A DNA stretch of 61,800 bases from Segetibacter sp. (GCA_028288485.1 JAQBNO010000206.1:1-61800); one strand, 5' to 3'; numbered from the stretch's first letter, positions 35,133 to 44,411 are shown. Notes: a model not told the origin generated them from the letters alone. Translations and numbers: made by a program.

Positions 35133-38100
35133 CTATACCTTCTTTTTTAAAGTGGAAAGATATTCCAGGAGATTTGCGAGGTCTTGTGTTGACATGCTTT
35201 CATGTAAGCCCTCGGGCATCATCGACACTTTCAACTGCTTTATTGATTTCACGTCGCTCGTTTTCAAACTTTGTTTAGCGCCTCCCGGAAATTTCAACAA
35301 AATATCCGTTTCGGTCTTACTTGCGATGATCCCGGTAAGCGTAGACCCGTCCTTTAATTTCAATTCGTATCCCTCATTATTAAAAGCAATCCCCTCAGAA
35401 GGATAAACGATAGATTTCAGTAGTCCTTCTTTCGGGTACTTTGAACCTATTTCTGTTAATCTCGGACCGAAGTCTAAACCTTCGTTGCTTACCTGGTGGC
35501 ACACAGCACAAGTATTTGTAAACACACCCTTACCACTTGCAGCACTCGCTTTTAACCTTACCAATTCGGGCATCTGTGGCACTTTTTTAACTAGCTGTGT
35601 TTTCGCATTTGGTAAATAGGCCGCCGCTTCGTTTCGAACCGACCTGCGCCACGCTCCCTGTACACTCGATACAACATCGGGCACCAAACTCTGGGGAATT
35701 TTTTTACTTTTCAATAATTCCAATACCAGGTCTTCAGCACCTCCGCTTCTACCCAACCTTGAGGCAGCCTGCTTTCTTATTGCCATTGGATAATTGGGAG
35801 ATAAGGTGATCATTTTAAGCATGTCGATCGATTCTTTACTTCCAACCCTGCCGATAGAGGTTAGCAGCGCATTTGTGCGGGTAGAGTCCTTACCTGTTAT
35901 TACAGTCATTGCAAGTGGACCGCCTCCATATTTCAATAGCAACCCGGCTGCGTCCCTGCCCATCCCCTGCCTGTATTTTGAAATAGCCAATTCAAGAAGC
36001 TGCTTGTTTTCAGTTTTCAATTCGTATCGCCTTACCAGTTCAATATATTCCGGCGTTCCCGGTACTGACCGTAACAATTTATTCAACGCATTTTGCGCAA
36101 TCAATGATCCTTTAACTGTATTAACATCGAGAGCATGCAAAACAAGCCTGTTAATGGAAGTATCGTTGCTATTTGCGGCAATCATGTCGACCAGTAGTTT
36201 AGATTTTAAGGGGCCGGGGTTAAAATCGAATGCCCGAAAATACCGTAACCTCGCATTAACCGGAACTTCGCGTTGAGAGGCCAGTTGTGCCAAATACGGC
36301 ACTGCGAGATCGGTGCGTGAGCGCCATACAATATCTTTTGATGCAGCATTTTGCAAAGGATCTTTTACCCGCGATTTATACGCTGCGAAAAAACTGTCCC
36401 ATTGCCCGTCGGCACCGATGCCCAAAGCCTCCAGGTACCACCTGTCGCTATTATGTTTACTGGCGAGGGTAGCCCATAGTTCTGGTGCTTCCGCAGATTT
36501 ATTATGACGCAAGGCTATAGCCAACTCCCGGCGAACCTGGATATCCTCATCGTTTACCAGTTGCCGAACAACACTTATTATATCGACATGCATTTCTCTC
36601 GCAGCTCTTATCCCCATGATTTTTAAGTCGGGGTCTGATTGCTGTATTGCCTGGCTAAGATATTGAAGCACATTTGCCTTCGGCATTTTTATCAATGCCC
36701 AAAAAGCTCTTGCACGCATTTTCGGGTTAGATGCAGTCTTCCAGGTATTCTCCAGTTCAGGTACTGCTTGTTCACCCATTGCCTGCAACGCAGTCCACGC
36801 CTTGAAACGGGTAGCGAGATTAGGACTCTGCAAGGCTTTTACGGCAGTTGCAGGTGTAGAATAATCATGCTTAGGTATATTATAGGCAGTGCCGGGAGGA
36901 GCTATCCGGTAGATTCTTCCTTTCTCCAGGTCCCCGACCTGGTGACCACCAACACCCGGGTCGTACCAGTCAGCAATAATTAACGAACCATCGGGGGCAA
37001 CACATATATCAGCAGGGCGAAACCATTTATCTTTTTCGCCTTTTACAATATTTACCATTTCGGCTGAATAACCGGCACCGTTCTTTTTTACGGGGTACGA
37101 GCGCACCACGTTAGTACCGGCATCTGTATGAATCATCTGGTCGTGAAACTGCTTTGGTAACAAGGAACCTTCATACAAGACAATACCCGTTGGAGAACCT
37201 CCTAATGTTTGTAAAAGGTTTGGCACAACCCCGGGGTCATTTAAATGCCAGTGGCGAAGCGGAATAGAATCTTCCAGGTTTGTACGGTTTTCCTGCCAGC
37301 TTGCATTTGTAATTTCGTCTCTGTAACCGTAGTTGCCATGTTCCATTACGTAATTGATCCTCACTCCGCGGTTTCCATCATCATCATTATCACTTTGCCA
37401 TAAAGTACCATAACTATCTACTGCCACTTCATAAGGGTTGCGGAAATTTTGTGCCAGCACTTCTACGTGAGAACCATCAGGATCGCAACGCAGCACCAGT
37501 CCCTGCTTATATTTCTTTGGGCCGATCTCATCACCTTCCTGGTCAAGCACGGTTTTACCGTTTTTATCCTTCAGCGTTTGTCCTTCGTTACCCATATTAA
37601 AATACAGTTTGCCATCGGGGCCAAACGTAAACGCGTGAACACCGTGATCATGCTGTTCGCCTCCGATGCCCTGGAAGATTACTTCTTTCCGGTCGGCTTT
37701 ATCGTCTCCATTGTCGTCGTAAAACGCCCAGATGAAAGGACTTTGGGAAACCAAAACCCGGTTACCCAAAACACAAATTCCCAAAGGAGCGTTCAGCTCA
37801 GATCCCTGGTAAAAAACTTTAGCCGTATCGGCGTTCCCATCCCCGTTATTATCTTCAAGAATGACAATGCGATCACCTTTATCATCGGTCGCATTTCCCG
37901 TAATAGCGGGCCGGTAATTATAGGCTTCCGTCACCCATACCCGGCCTCGCTCATCCACATCTATATTTGTTGGATTTTTGAGCATTGGTTCCATAGCGAA
38001 TGGCTGTACTTCCAGCCCGCTAAACGCTTCGAGGCCGTTTACAGTGTTTTCAAAAGCATCCCGAGCGTCCTTCGTGTTATTAAAAGCGGTGGAGATAAGA

Positions 38101-38171
38101 AGGCAGCAAAGTAAAAAAGAAATAAGCAAGGCGGCTTTACCCTTGTATTTACCGGTTAAGTTTGTACTCAT
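35133..38171 (-). CDS. PVC-type propeller dehydrogenase with HEAT repeats and C-terminal haem domain
   Basis: 1012 residues from ATG at 38171, chosen because it starts a signal peptide (ALLISFLLCCLLIST); the frame is open to an ATG at 38231. The propeller (about 45-425) begins LEVQPFAMEPMLKNPTNIDV, the signature of the putative membrane-bound dehydrogenase family first seen in Planctomycetes and Verrucomicrobia. HEAT-like repeats (about 440-830) follow, then a cytochrome-c-like haem-binding domain with CAVCH at 888-892 and a Met-rich end (SMMPEGLHE). Sugar oxidation with electron transfer is the expected role; substrate unknown. Periplasmic. The 340 bases separating it from the ThuA gene hold repeats, so the two may be transcribed separately. 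Confidence 0.85.
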   Translation of the reverse strand: MSTNLTGKYKGKAALLISFLLCCLLISTAFNNTKDARDAFENTVNGLEAFSGLEVQPFAMEPMLKNPTNIDVDERGRVWVTEAYNYRPAITGNATDDKGDRIVILEDNNGDGNADTAKVFYQGSELNAPLGICVLGNRVLVSQSPFIWAFYDDNGDDKADRKEVIFQGIGGEQHDHGVHAFTFGPDGKLYFNMGNEGQTLKDKNGKTVLDQEGDEIGPKKYKQGLVLRCDPDGSHVEVLAQNFRNPYEVAVDSYGTLWQSDNDDDGNRGVRINYVMEHGNYGYRDEITNASWQENRTNLEDSIPLRHWHLNDPGVVPNLLQTLGGSPTGIVLYEGSLLPKQFHDQMIHTDAGTNVVRSYPVKKNGAGYSAEMVNIVKGEKDKWFRPADICVAPDGSLIIADWYDPGVGGHQVGDLEKGRIYRIAPPGTAYNIPKHDYSTPATAVKALQSPNLATRFKAWTALQAMGEQAVPELENTWKTASNPKMRARAFWALIKMPKANVLQYLSQAIQQSDPDLKIMGIRAAREMHVDIISVVRQLVNDEDIQVRRELAIALRHNKSAEAPELWATLASKHNSDRWYLEALGIGADGQWDSFFAAYKSRVKDPLQNAASKDIVWRSRTDLAVPYLAQLASQREVPVNARLRYFRAFDFNPGPLKSKLLVDMIAANSNDTSINRLVLHALDVNTVKGSLIAQNALNKLLRSVPGTPEYIELVRRYELKTENKQLLELAISKYRQGMGRDAAGLLLKYGGGPLAMTVITGKDSTRTNALLTSIGRVGSKESIDMLKMITLSPNYPMAIRKQAASRLGRSGGAEDLVLELLKSKKIPQSLVPDVVSSVQGAWRRSVRNEAAAYLPNAKTQLVKKVPQMPELVRLKASAASGKGVFTNTCAVCHQVSNEGLDFGPRLTEIGSKYPKEGLLKSIVYPSEGIAFNNEGYELKLKDGSTLTGIIASKTETDILLKFPGGAKQSLKTSDVKSIKQLKVSMMPEGLHESMSTQDLANLLEYLSTLKKKV

Positions 38172-38289
38172 GTTTTCAATGGCTTTTAAATCGTAGTAGC
38201 GACAATTATAGTTGAAGATAAGGATATACACAAATACTTTTCACAACAATATTAGGTCGTTCTTTGAAGTAGATGAAACAGGGTAAAGA

Positions 38290-38348
38290 TTTTTTGGGGG
38301 ACCAGCAAAAAGTTCTCCTGTCAACCCCGTTGTGTCACACTCTTGTAC
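38290..38348 (-). repeat. Dispersed repeat family A copy
   Basis: Minus strand GTACAAGAGTGTGACACAAC, then a diverged middle and ...GGTCCCCCAAAAAA at the other end. Confidence 0.5.
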
Positions 38349-38599
38349 TTGCAGCTCTTTTTTTCATCAAGTGCAATTTTGCAGGACCGCTTATTTTCGC
38401 CGTAGCCTTCCTCCGCTTGGTTGTAAGCTGGTGAATAAAAACGGGTTACTTTTACTATGTCATTTCCAGGAACTCTTTTAAGATACGGCTACAGTTTTTC
38501 TTAACCCTTACGGACATCTGAAGGACCCGGACAAACATTTTTACGAATAAAACATTGTCACATCAAAAGAGCACTTTTTACCTTTAAATTACTTTACTT

Positions 38600-38607
38600 T
38601 AGGTTTG
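38600..38607 (+). promoter_or_regulatory. Candidate -7 promoter element for the exported isomerase gene
   Basis: TAGGTTTG fits TAnnTTTG, about 115 bases before the ATG at 38722. Confidence 0.3.
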
Positions 38608-38721
38608 AATGTTCAAAAGCATTTAAACCTTCTTAACCAAACCAAGTCAAGTATTCAACGATTTAGGTAATTTCACCCTTATTTTCTCCACAAAGTTCGA
38701 TAAAAACTTAACTCAGCCATA

Positions 38722-39618
38722 ATGAAAAAGCAATTATCAAGGCGCTCTGCTCTAAAAACTATTACCGGCGGCGCTGCATTTCTTTCAACGGCTCTTTCAC
38801 TTCCCAGTGCTGCAAGAGCTGAGATCATGAAAGAAGATTTGAAAGAACTGAAATTCAAAGGAAATATCAACCATTCTGTTTGTAAATGGTGTTATCCTAA
38901 AATTGAACTGAACGACTTCTGCAAGGCAGTAAAAGAAATGGGAATATCGTCTGTAGAACTGCAGGGACCTGCTGAATGGCCAACGATTCAAAAGTACGGA
39001 CTTACCTGCGCGATGCCGTGGGGAGCGGGAAAGGGAATCAATGACGGATGGAACAACCCAGCATTGCATGATGAATTATTGGCGAGTTTCGAAGAGGTGA
39101 TTCCGAAAGCTGCGAATGCAGGATTGGATAAAATCATTACTTTTTCAGGAAACCGCAAAGGTTTAAGCGACGAACAGGGTCTCGAGAATTGTGCAAAAGG
39201 CTTGAAGCGCCTGATGAAAACCGCCGAAAAATACAAGGTTACTGTAACAATGGAATTATTGAACAGTAAGGTTAATCACAAAGATTACCAGTGCGACCAT
39301 ACCAAATGGGGGGCAGAACTCGCTAAAATGATTGGTTCGGAAAGGTTCAAATTGTTGTACGACATTTATCACATGCAGATCATGGAAGGCGACGTAATTG
39401 CAACTATTAAAGAATATCATCCTTATATCAGTCACTATCATACTGCAGGCGTTCCAGGACGAGGAGAAATAGATGATTCGCAGGAGCTGAACTATCCTGC
39501 AATCGTTAAGGCTATTGTGGCTACAGGTTATAAAGGTTTCCTGGGACAGGAGTTTGTTCCAAAACATGCTGTTCCTTTAGATTCATTAAAAGAGAGCATT
39601 AAGATCTGCGATATATAG
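38722..39618 (+). CDS. Tat-exported hydroxypyruvate isomerase-like TIM-barrel protein
   Basis: 298 residues. The N-terminus MKKQLSRRSALKTITGGAAF is a Tat signal (SRRSALK). The xylose isomerase-like barrel carries the hydroxypyruvate-isomerase pattern: TVTMELLN (Glu), LLYDIYHMQIMEGD (Asp, His), HYHTAGVPGRGE (His), and GFLGQEF (Glu). Members isomerise or epimerise keto/aldo sugars and small hydroxy-keto acids using a divalent metal. Export suggests action on free sugars in the periplasm, consistent with the redox dehydrogenases next door. It is the only plus-strand gene between 30 and 57 kb apart from small ones; a strong terminator lies 75 bases after its stop. Confidence 0.87.
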   Translation: MKKQLSRRSALKTITGGAAFLSTALSLPSAARAEIMKEDLKELKFKGNINHSVCKWCYPKIELNDFCKAVKEMGISSVELQGPAEWPTIQKYGLTCAMPWGAGKGINDGWNNPALHDELLASFEEVIPKAANAGLDKIITFSGNRKGLSDEQGLENCAKGLKRLMKTAEKYKVTVTMELLNSKVNHKDYQCDHTKWGAELAKMIGSERFKLLYDIYHMQIMEGDVIATIKEYHPYISHYHTAGVPGRGEIDDSQELNYPAIVKAIVATGYKGFLGQEFVPKHAVPLDSLKESIKICDI

Positions 39619-39692
39619 AGAGGTGCCGGTTGAGAGATGACGGATGACAGAACAAGCTTGTTCATTTAACTGGTTTATACGCAAATTTTTAT

Positions 39693-39737
39693 AATAACAA
39701 AGGGTAAAAGATGCTACATCTTTTACCCTTTGTTATT
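39693..39737. terminator. Bidirectional terminator, long stem
   Basis: AATAACAAAGGGTAAAAGATG (39693-39713) pairs with its exact complement at 39717-39737 around CTA, followed by TTTTTAT. It serves the convergent genes on either side. Confidence 0.85.
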
Positions 39738-39771
39738 TTTATACCCGTTGAACTATTTGAAACGTGAATGC

Positions 39772-40131
39772 TTATTCGCCTATTTGTGCTAATAACATGT
39801 CTGATAGATTTTTGTAAGCCGATACAAGCGACTCGAGAATTGATATTTCCATGTTAATGATGGAAAATCTTTCCGCTTCGCTGTATTCATTGTGATTATC
39901 AATTCCTACCCTTGATATTTCTTTTCTGAACCTTAGGAGTTGCGTGTGAATACACTCTGCATATGTACGGTTAATAGTCCTCGCCTGGAAATGAAAATCG
40001 TCAAATAACCCTTCAGTTTTCAATCTCTCGGTGAGGCTCTCGAATTTCTTTATCATCTCATTCAAATACGTCTCAGAGTCTTCAGAAAATCGATTCATTA
40101 ATTCAACAATAGTTTCCTTTTTTGCAGTCAT
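39772..40131 (-). CDS. Hypothetical helical protein, 119 residues
   Basis: ATG at 40131 gives 119 residues beginning MTAKKETIVELMNRFSEDSE; an upstream TTG would add 24 residues of poor quality. The protein is charged and almost wholly alpha-helical (ETYLNEMIKKFESLTERLKT and SIINMEISILESLVSAYKNL), with no signal or membrane segment. It has no family I can name. A perfect palindrome lies about 107 bases upstream (40238-40259). Function unknown; a four-helix bundle such as a small regulatory or binding protein is plausible. Confidence 0.6.
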   Translation of the reverse strand: MTAKKETIVELMNRFSEDSETYLNEMIKKFESLTERLKTEGLFDDFHFQARTINRTYAECIHTQLLRFRKEISRVGIDNHNEYSEAERFSIINMEISILESLVSAYKNLSDMLLAQIGE

Positions 40132-40237
40132 ATTATTTAAAGAACGATTAAGTCCGGTTTTTATTTTTAAAATTGCCCGCTTTGTAATCAAAAACTCTGT
40201 CAAGTTTCGTATAAGCTCAAATATTAACTACGATTGA

Positions 40238-40259
40238 TTTGTAGTATATGTACTACAAA
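40238..40259. promoter_or_regulatory. Perfect operator-like palindrome
   Basis: TTTGTAGTA (40238-40246) and TACTACAAA (40251-40259) are exact inverted repeats around TATG. It sits upstream of the small helical gene (minus) and of the orphan plus-strand terminator at 40338. The shape, with GTAGTA/TACTAC arms, recalls operators of BlaI/MecI/CopY-type repressors, but that assignment is a guess. Confidence 0.45.
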
Positions 40260-40337
40260 GATTTGAAGTTTACAGCTACATATGGAACCTAATCTGCAAC
40301 CTACTTTTGCGGTATAATTGTTACTAATCCCCCAATC

Positions 40338-40369
40338 AAGCTCCGTTAATTTAGCGGGGCTTTTTTTTT
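40338..40369 (+). terminator. Rho-independent terminator without an upstream gene
   Basis: AGCTCCG (40339-40345) pairs with CGGGGCT (40355-40361) with one G-U pair, followed by nine T. No plus-strand gene ends here. Confidence 0.7.
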
Positions 40370-40414
40370 ACTAACAAAGGCAAGACGTGCAGCAGTAATT
40401 TTAGAACTTTATAT

Positions 40415-40444
40415 AAAAAAAGAGGCTGCAAAATAAGCAGCCTC
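40415..40444 (-). terminator. Terminator of the Gfo/Idh gene
   Basis: On the minus strand GAGGCTGC, loop, GCAGCCTC and then TTTTTTT; about 48 bases after the stop at 40492. Confidence 0.8.
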
Positions 40445-40491
40445 CTCATGTATTTATAAGATCCATTTGTTAAAACCTGTTTAATTACTTA

Positions 40492-41610
40492 TCATTCTGT
40501 ACTTAGTGTAAACTCAGGCAATGATAGTTGCTTTCCTCCCTGCATGGCAGACTCATGGGCAAGAATACCAACACAGGTAATGTTTGCGGATTGCCTTGCA
40601 TTTGGAAAAGGTTCCCTTTTATCGTGAAGTGCAGTAAGAAACTCGTTCACAAGATGAGGATGAGAACCACCATGTCCTGATCCCTGCAGGAAAGACAAAT
40701 GTACCTTGCTATCCGCATCGTATACGCCACCGGTTGTAAAAGCCTGAATTTCTTCGGGCAACAAGTGAGCATAATCGGGAATCTTTACTTTTTCAGGTTT
40801 TTCTCCGGTATGGATAACAGATTCTTCGTGTTCAATTAAAGTCCATTCAAAAGATTTTTTAGAACCATATACGTCAAAGCTTTCGCGGTATTGGCGGGCA
40901 GTATTGAACAGCGAACGGGTAACTTCAGCAGCAAGATCAGAATTGCGGAATTTAATATGGCAACTCTCAATGGCAAAAGGAGATCCGTATTTACTGATCA
41001 GGTTTTCATCTATTCGTCCTGAGCCATAGCAGGAAACATTTTCCGCATCTGCTTTTGCCAATGCTACTACCGGACCTACACAATGGGTGGCATAATGCAT
41101 CGGTGGTAATCCTTCCCAGTAACCCGGCCAGCCTGCCATTTCCTGTTGGTGCGAGGCACGAAGAAACTGCAGTTTGCCCATTTCACCTTTTTCATACATT
41201 TCTTTTACAAAAAGAAATTCGCGGCTGTACACCACTGTTTCCATCATCATGTATGTGAGGCCCGTTTCCTTCACCGCTTCTACTATCTGGCGGCATTCTT
41301 CAACAGTGGTAGCCATTGGTACTGTGCAAGCTACATGTTTCCCGGCCCGTAATGCTGCAATAGATTGTTCAGCATGGCTCTGAATCGGCGTGTTGATATG
41401 AACAATATCCACATTCGGATCTTTCAGCAAATCGTTGTAGTCGCTATACCTGGTGTCAATTCCGAAAGCATCACCAACTTCGTTTAGCTTTTCGGTACTT
41501 CTTTGGCAGATTGCATACATATTAGCGTAAGGATGGCGTTGGTAGATTGGAATAAATTCTGCTCCAAACCCCAAACCGACGATAGCAACATTAAATTTTT
41601 TTTGATTCAT
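40492..41610 (-). CDS. Gfo/Idh/MocA-family oxidoreductase (cytosolic)
   Basis: 372 residues with Rossmann start VAIVGLGFGAEFIPIYQRHP and no signal peptide. The position usually filled by EKP is TVPMATTVEE (CTVPMA, about residue 97), so the family's catalytic lysine is not at its normal place, a real oddity. MHYATHCVGP holds a conserved His. The 3-keto-glycoside pathway described in Bacteroides includes Gfo/Idh enzymes that interconvert sugars and 3-keto-sugars; this gene lies beside a DUF1080 gene as there. Role in reducing or oxidising keto-sugars is inferred. The loss of the Lys suggests either altered chemistry or another acid/base residue. Confidence 0.85.
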   Translation of the reverse strand: MNQKKFNVAIVGLGFGAEFIPIYQRHPYANMYAICQRSTEKLNEVGDAFGIDTRYSDYNDLLKDPNVDIVHINTPIQSHAEQSIAALRAGKHVACTVPMATTVEECRQIVEAVKETGLTYMMMETVVYSREFLFVKEMYEKGEMGKLQFLRASHQQEMAGWPGYWEGLPPMHYATHCVGPVVALAKADAENVSCYGSGRIDENLISKYGSPFAIESCHIKFRNSDLAAEVTRSLFNTARQYRESFDVYGSKKSFEWTLIEHEESVIHTGEKPEKVKIPDYAHLLPEEIQAFTTGGVYDADSKVHLSFLQGSGHGGSHPHLVNEFLTALHDKREPFPNARQSANITCVGILAHESAMQGGKQLSLPEFTLSTE

Positions 41611-41829
41611 CTTATAAGTTTTACGAATGCTTCAATAATAATCAGGAGATCTTTTAGTTTATTAAAAATAGTGAAGAAGTTGTTAATGCAGCGTTTTGCC
41701 GCTACCCGATTAAAATTCTCTTAGTCGCCAAATAGTGAAAAAAAGTATTCCGAACGACGTAACGACTGCTTTATAGTAATAATTAGGCCCGGCTAAAACC
41801 AACGCATTATTGTCACCCTCAAGTAAGTC

Positions 41830-42750
41830 TTATCGTTCAACCACGTATTGTTTCCATAAACCAGTCAATTCGTCATTGTTCCGGGTACCGGTATAAATCA
41901 CTATCCTGTAGCGAACAATTTCAGTTTCTCCTTTGTTCAATTTCCAATCACCCATAATCTGTCGCGAAGGGCCCAGCCCATATTGCGTATCAGTTCTCCA
42001 GGGTATTGGGAAACCTTTGTTATCAGGATGATCGAAAACAGCCATATGGCCCCAATCATTTCGCCCTTCGACCGCCACTCCTACATCGGCCCAAATAGCC
42101 CGTTGCGCCTCAATTTCCATATTACGTTGCCCGGCCGCATTTACTATTTCAGCAGCAGTTCCTTTTTTCCAGGGCATTCTTAAAAACAAGCCGCCAACAT
42201 AAAATTTTCCAAAAGTTATGTTCGTTTTTGCTTCACCTCTCCATTCAAGATCGAGCAGGTATTTACCGTTTTGTTCCTGTAAAGACCAGTTACCGGTTTC
42301 AGTTAGTGTGGTGTTTCCTTTTTCGTCAATTAAATCGTACACTGTCTGCCATTTAACCTGCCGGCCTTTTGCCGTAACTACGCTGGCAGAAACCTTTCGC
42401 CAATAATCACTTTGATATTTCATAAAATAGTCCCTTCCATTTACCAGTTTCAGCCCCCAGTAAATGCCTGTCTGATGCGGGTGATGCTCCGGGCGATACT
42501 CAGTAAGTACGCCGTTACCGTCAGGTGCAATGATCGGATGGAGATAAGGTCTTTCGCCTGGCTTTGCTATTTGTGTAAGCAACGACTGTTTGCCATTGGC
42601 GCTAAAGACAGAAATAGCTCCCGTCTCCTTGTCCTGCCTGACCTCGAAACTCTTTTTTGAATTGTTTCCTGTTTGGCTGTTATTATGCGTGGTACTACAT
42701 GCCGAACTTAATACAGCAACAATTACGATTGCTACGACGGATTTGATCAT
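41830..42750 (-). CDS. DUF6807 (PmoA-like) lipoprotein
   Basis: 306 residues. Lipobox SSAC at Cys18 (VLSSACSTTHNN). The domain carries RPYLHPIIAPDGNGVLTEYR followed by PEHHPHQTGIYWG, the family hallmark, and DWGHMAVFDHPDN. Pfam once called this family methane oxygenase PmoA, but the name is misleading: members are found in sugar-degradation loci and function is not known to me. The HHPHQ cluster could bind metal. It follows the double DUF1080 gene by nine bases and is clearly in the same operon. Confidence 0.82.
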   Translation of the reverse strand: MIKSVVAIVIVAVLSSACSTTHNNSQTGNNSKKSFEVRQDKETGAISVFSANGKQSLLTQIAKPGERPYLHPIIAPDGNGVLTEYRPEHHPHQTGIYWGLKLVNGRDYFMKYQSDYWRKVSASVVTAKGRQVKWQTVYDLIDEKGNTTLTETGNWSLQEQNGKYLLDLEWRGEAKTNITFGKFYVGGLFLRMPWKKGTAAEIVNAAGQRNMEIEAQRAIWADVGVAVEGRNDWGHMAVFDHPDNKGFPIPWRTDTQYGLGPSRQIMGDWKLNKGETEIVRYRIVIYTGTRNNDELTGLWKQYVVER

Positions 42751-42759
42751 ACTTACTTT

Positions 42760-44142
42760 TTACTTCAGTTCCCTGATTTTAATACTTCGAAAATAAACGC
42801 TCTTTCCACGCCCTTCCAATAGAATATGACCTTTGGGGGCCATTCCAAAAGCCGGAATGTCTTTGTATTTGCTCTTCGCTACCAGGTCAAGATATTCAGA
42901 TGATCCACGTTTGTATTCGAGAATCTTGTAGCCATTTAAATAGTATTCTACCGCGTTATCGGGAAACACCTTAATCACGCCTTGATTCCATTCGCCGGTC
43001 CTTTTAGTGTGAAGACGTGTTTTTTGGGAGGCAAGCAGGTCTGCAAGCGCACCAAGTGTTCGATTGCCTGTTACACCCGGCATTGAATCATCCACTATCT
43101 GGTATTCCAATGCTGCCACTGCAGTAACCTTCGAAGTTTCTTTGTTTTGCCCCAGGTCTCCTACAAAATATTTAACTCCGCTGTTTGCACCTTTTGTGAG
43201 CTTAAAATCAAATTTTAATTCAAAAGGGCCGAACTCTTTTTTAGTCATAATATCCCTGCCATCGACAGGCTCGCCTTCCGGGGAGACTACCACACTTAAT
43301 TCGCTGTCTTTTATCTGCCAGCTATTATCAGGGAACCGGGATGTATAAGCATCTCTCCAGCCCTTAGTTGTTTTCCCATCCCATAACAGGGAATATCCAT
43401 TTTTTTTCTCCTGGGCGGACAAATTATTGGGAATGGTATTGACAACAAATATTTCGTCAGGAGGTGAAGGTTTAATATTGCTGGTTTTTATACGAATGTT
43501 ACGAAAACGTACCTGGTTACCACCCGGGGGATCAGTTGGATTATTCGCATGTAGCTGAAGACCGATAAATCCGGAAGGGATCTCTGCATCTTCAAGATGA
43601 GAAATCGGAATACCGTTCACCCAGGTTCTGATAGTAGTTCCAAAACATTCAATTCTGTAATTATTCCACTGATGATTTTTATAGGCTGCTTTACCGGGAA
43701 TGTTTAATTCGGTAGTGTATAGCCAGTTCCTGCGGCCGCCTTCATCATAAATACTGCCACTCCACTTTTGAGGCTTTGGATCTATTTCCATCTGGTAGCC
43801 ATGTACCCGGTAGTTAAGATAATCGGCAGTGCTGCGACTACGAAACTGAACACCTGAATTATTCATTAATGTATCTATTGATACTTCAAGTTCAAGGATA
43901 AAATCTCCGTATTCTTTTTCTGTACAAAGGAATCCGTTTGGCTGGCCATGAACATCCGTTCCAACAATAACACCATCCTTTACTTCCCATTTATGCTTAC
44001 CGTTAAGTTCCCTCCAGCCGGTCATGTCCTTGCCATTAAAGAGAACCTGCCAACCATTATTTTCAGGCTGAGCGATACAGCCAAAATGAAATAAAGTAAA
44101 TATTAATAAGGCAAACTTTGCTGGAAATTTAAATTTTATCAT
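42760..44142 (-). CDS. Lipoprotein with two DUF1080 (3-keto-disaccharide hydrolase-like) domains
   Basis: 460 residues; lipobox FHFGC near residue 22. Two concanavalin-like DUF1080 repeats: about 28-215 (GWQVLFNGKDMTGWRELNGK, GVQFRSR, GYQMEID) and about 245-460 (YSLLWDGKTTKGWRDAYTSR, GVKYFVGD, EYQIVDD). Characterised DUF1080 proteins cleave 3-keto-glycosides by elimination and hydration. Two different domains in one chain suggest two substrates or a catalytic and a binding half. Cell-surface or periplasmic. It heads the operon with the DUF6807 gene; the PQQ dehydrogenase gene is 270 bases upstream across a family A repeat. Confidence 0.88.
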   Translation of the reverse strand: MIKFKFPAKFALLIFTLFHFGCIAQPENNGWQVLFNGKDMTGWRELNGKHKWEVKDGVIVGTDVHGQPNGFLCTEKEYGDFILELEVSIDTLMNNSGVQFRSRSTADYLNYRVHGYQMEIDPKPQKWSGSIYDEGGRRNWLYTTELNIPGKAAYKNHQWNNYRIECFGTTIRTWVNGIPISHLEDAEIPSGFIGLQLHANNPTDPPGGNQVRFRNIRIKTSNIKPSPPDEIFVVNTIPNNLSAQEKKNGYSLLWDGKTTKGWRDAYTSRFPDNSWQIKDSELSVVVSPEGEPVDGRDIMTKKEFGPFELKFDFKLTKGANSGVKYFVGDLGQNKETSKVTAVAALEYQIVDDSMPGVTGNRTLGALADLLASQKTRLHTKRTGEWNQGVIKVFPDNAVEYYLNGYKILEYKRGSSEYLDLVAKSKYKDIPAFGMAPKGHILLEGRGKSVYFRSIKIRELK

Positions 44143-44250
44143 TAGTAAAACCTTTTAGGCGAAATCAATTCAATAATTATAACCGCGTTCCTATGTAACA
44201 TCATACCCCCTGCCGCGTAAATTTGTTGATTGCTGCACGCTGTACTAAAT

Positions 44251-44310
44251 GTACAAGTGTGCGACGCAACGATGAAAAATAGTAGCAATACTGCACGGCC
44301 CATAAAAACT
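44251..44310 (+). repeat. Dispersed repeat family A, best-preserved copy
   Basis: Starts GTACAAGTGTGCGACGCAAC, then GATGAAAAATAGTAGCAATA, then CTGCACGGCCCATAAAAACT. About 60 bases. Closest match is the copy at 46761-46816, with a 30-base identical core. Confidence 0.65.
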
Positions 44311-44411
44311 ACTGCACGTTTTTAACGATGCAAAAGTATTATGGCGCAGGCAGAAACTGGACTCACACTTTAACTGCCCTTTATTACCTTGCTATTTAAG
44401 CCTCGCATGTT

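Noticed and set aside
40132-40203. TTG-started 24-residue extension of the small helical gene
   Set aside because: ATG at 40131 begins a well-formed helical protein; the extension has no support.
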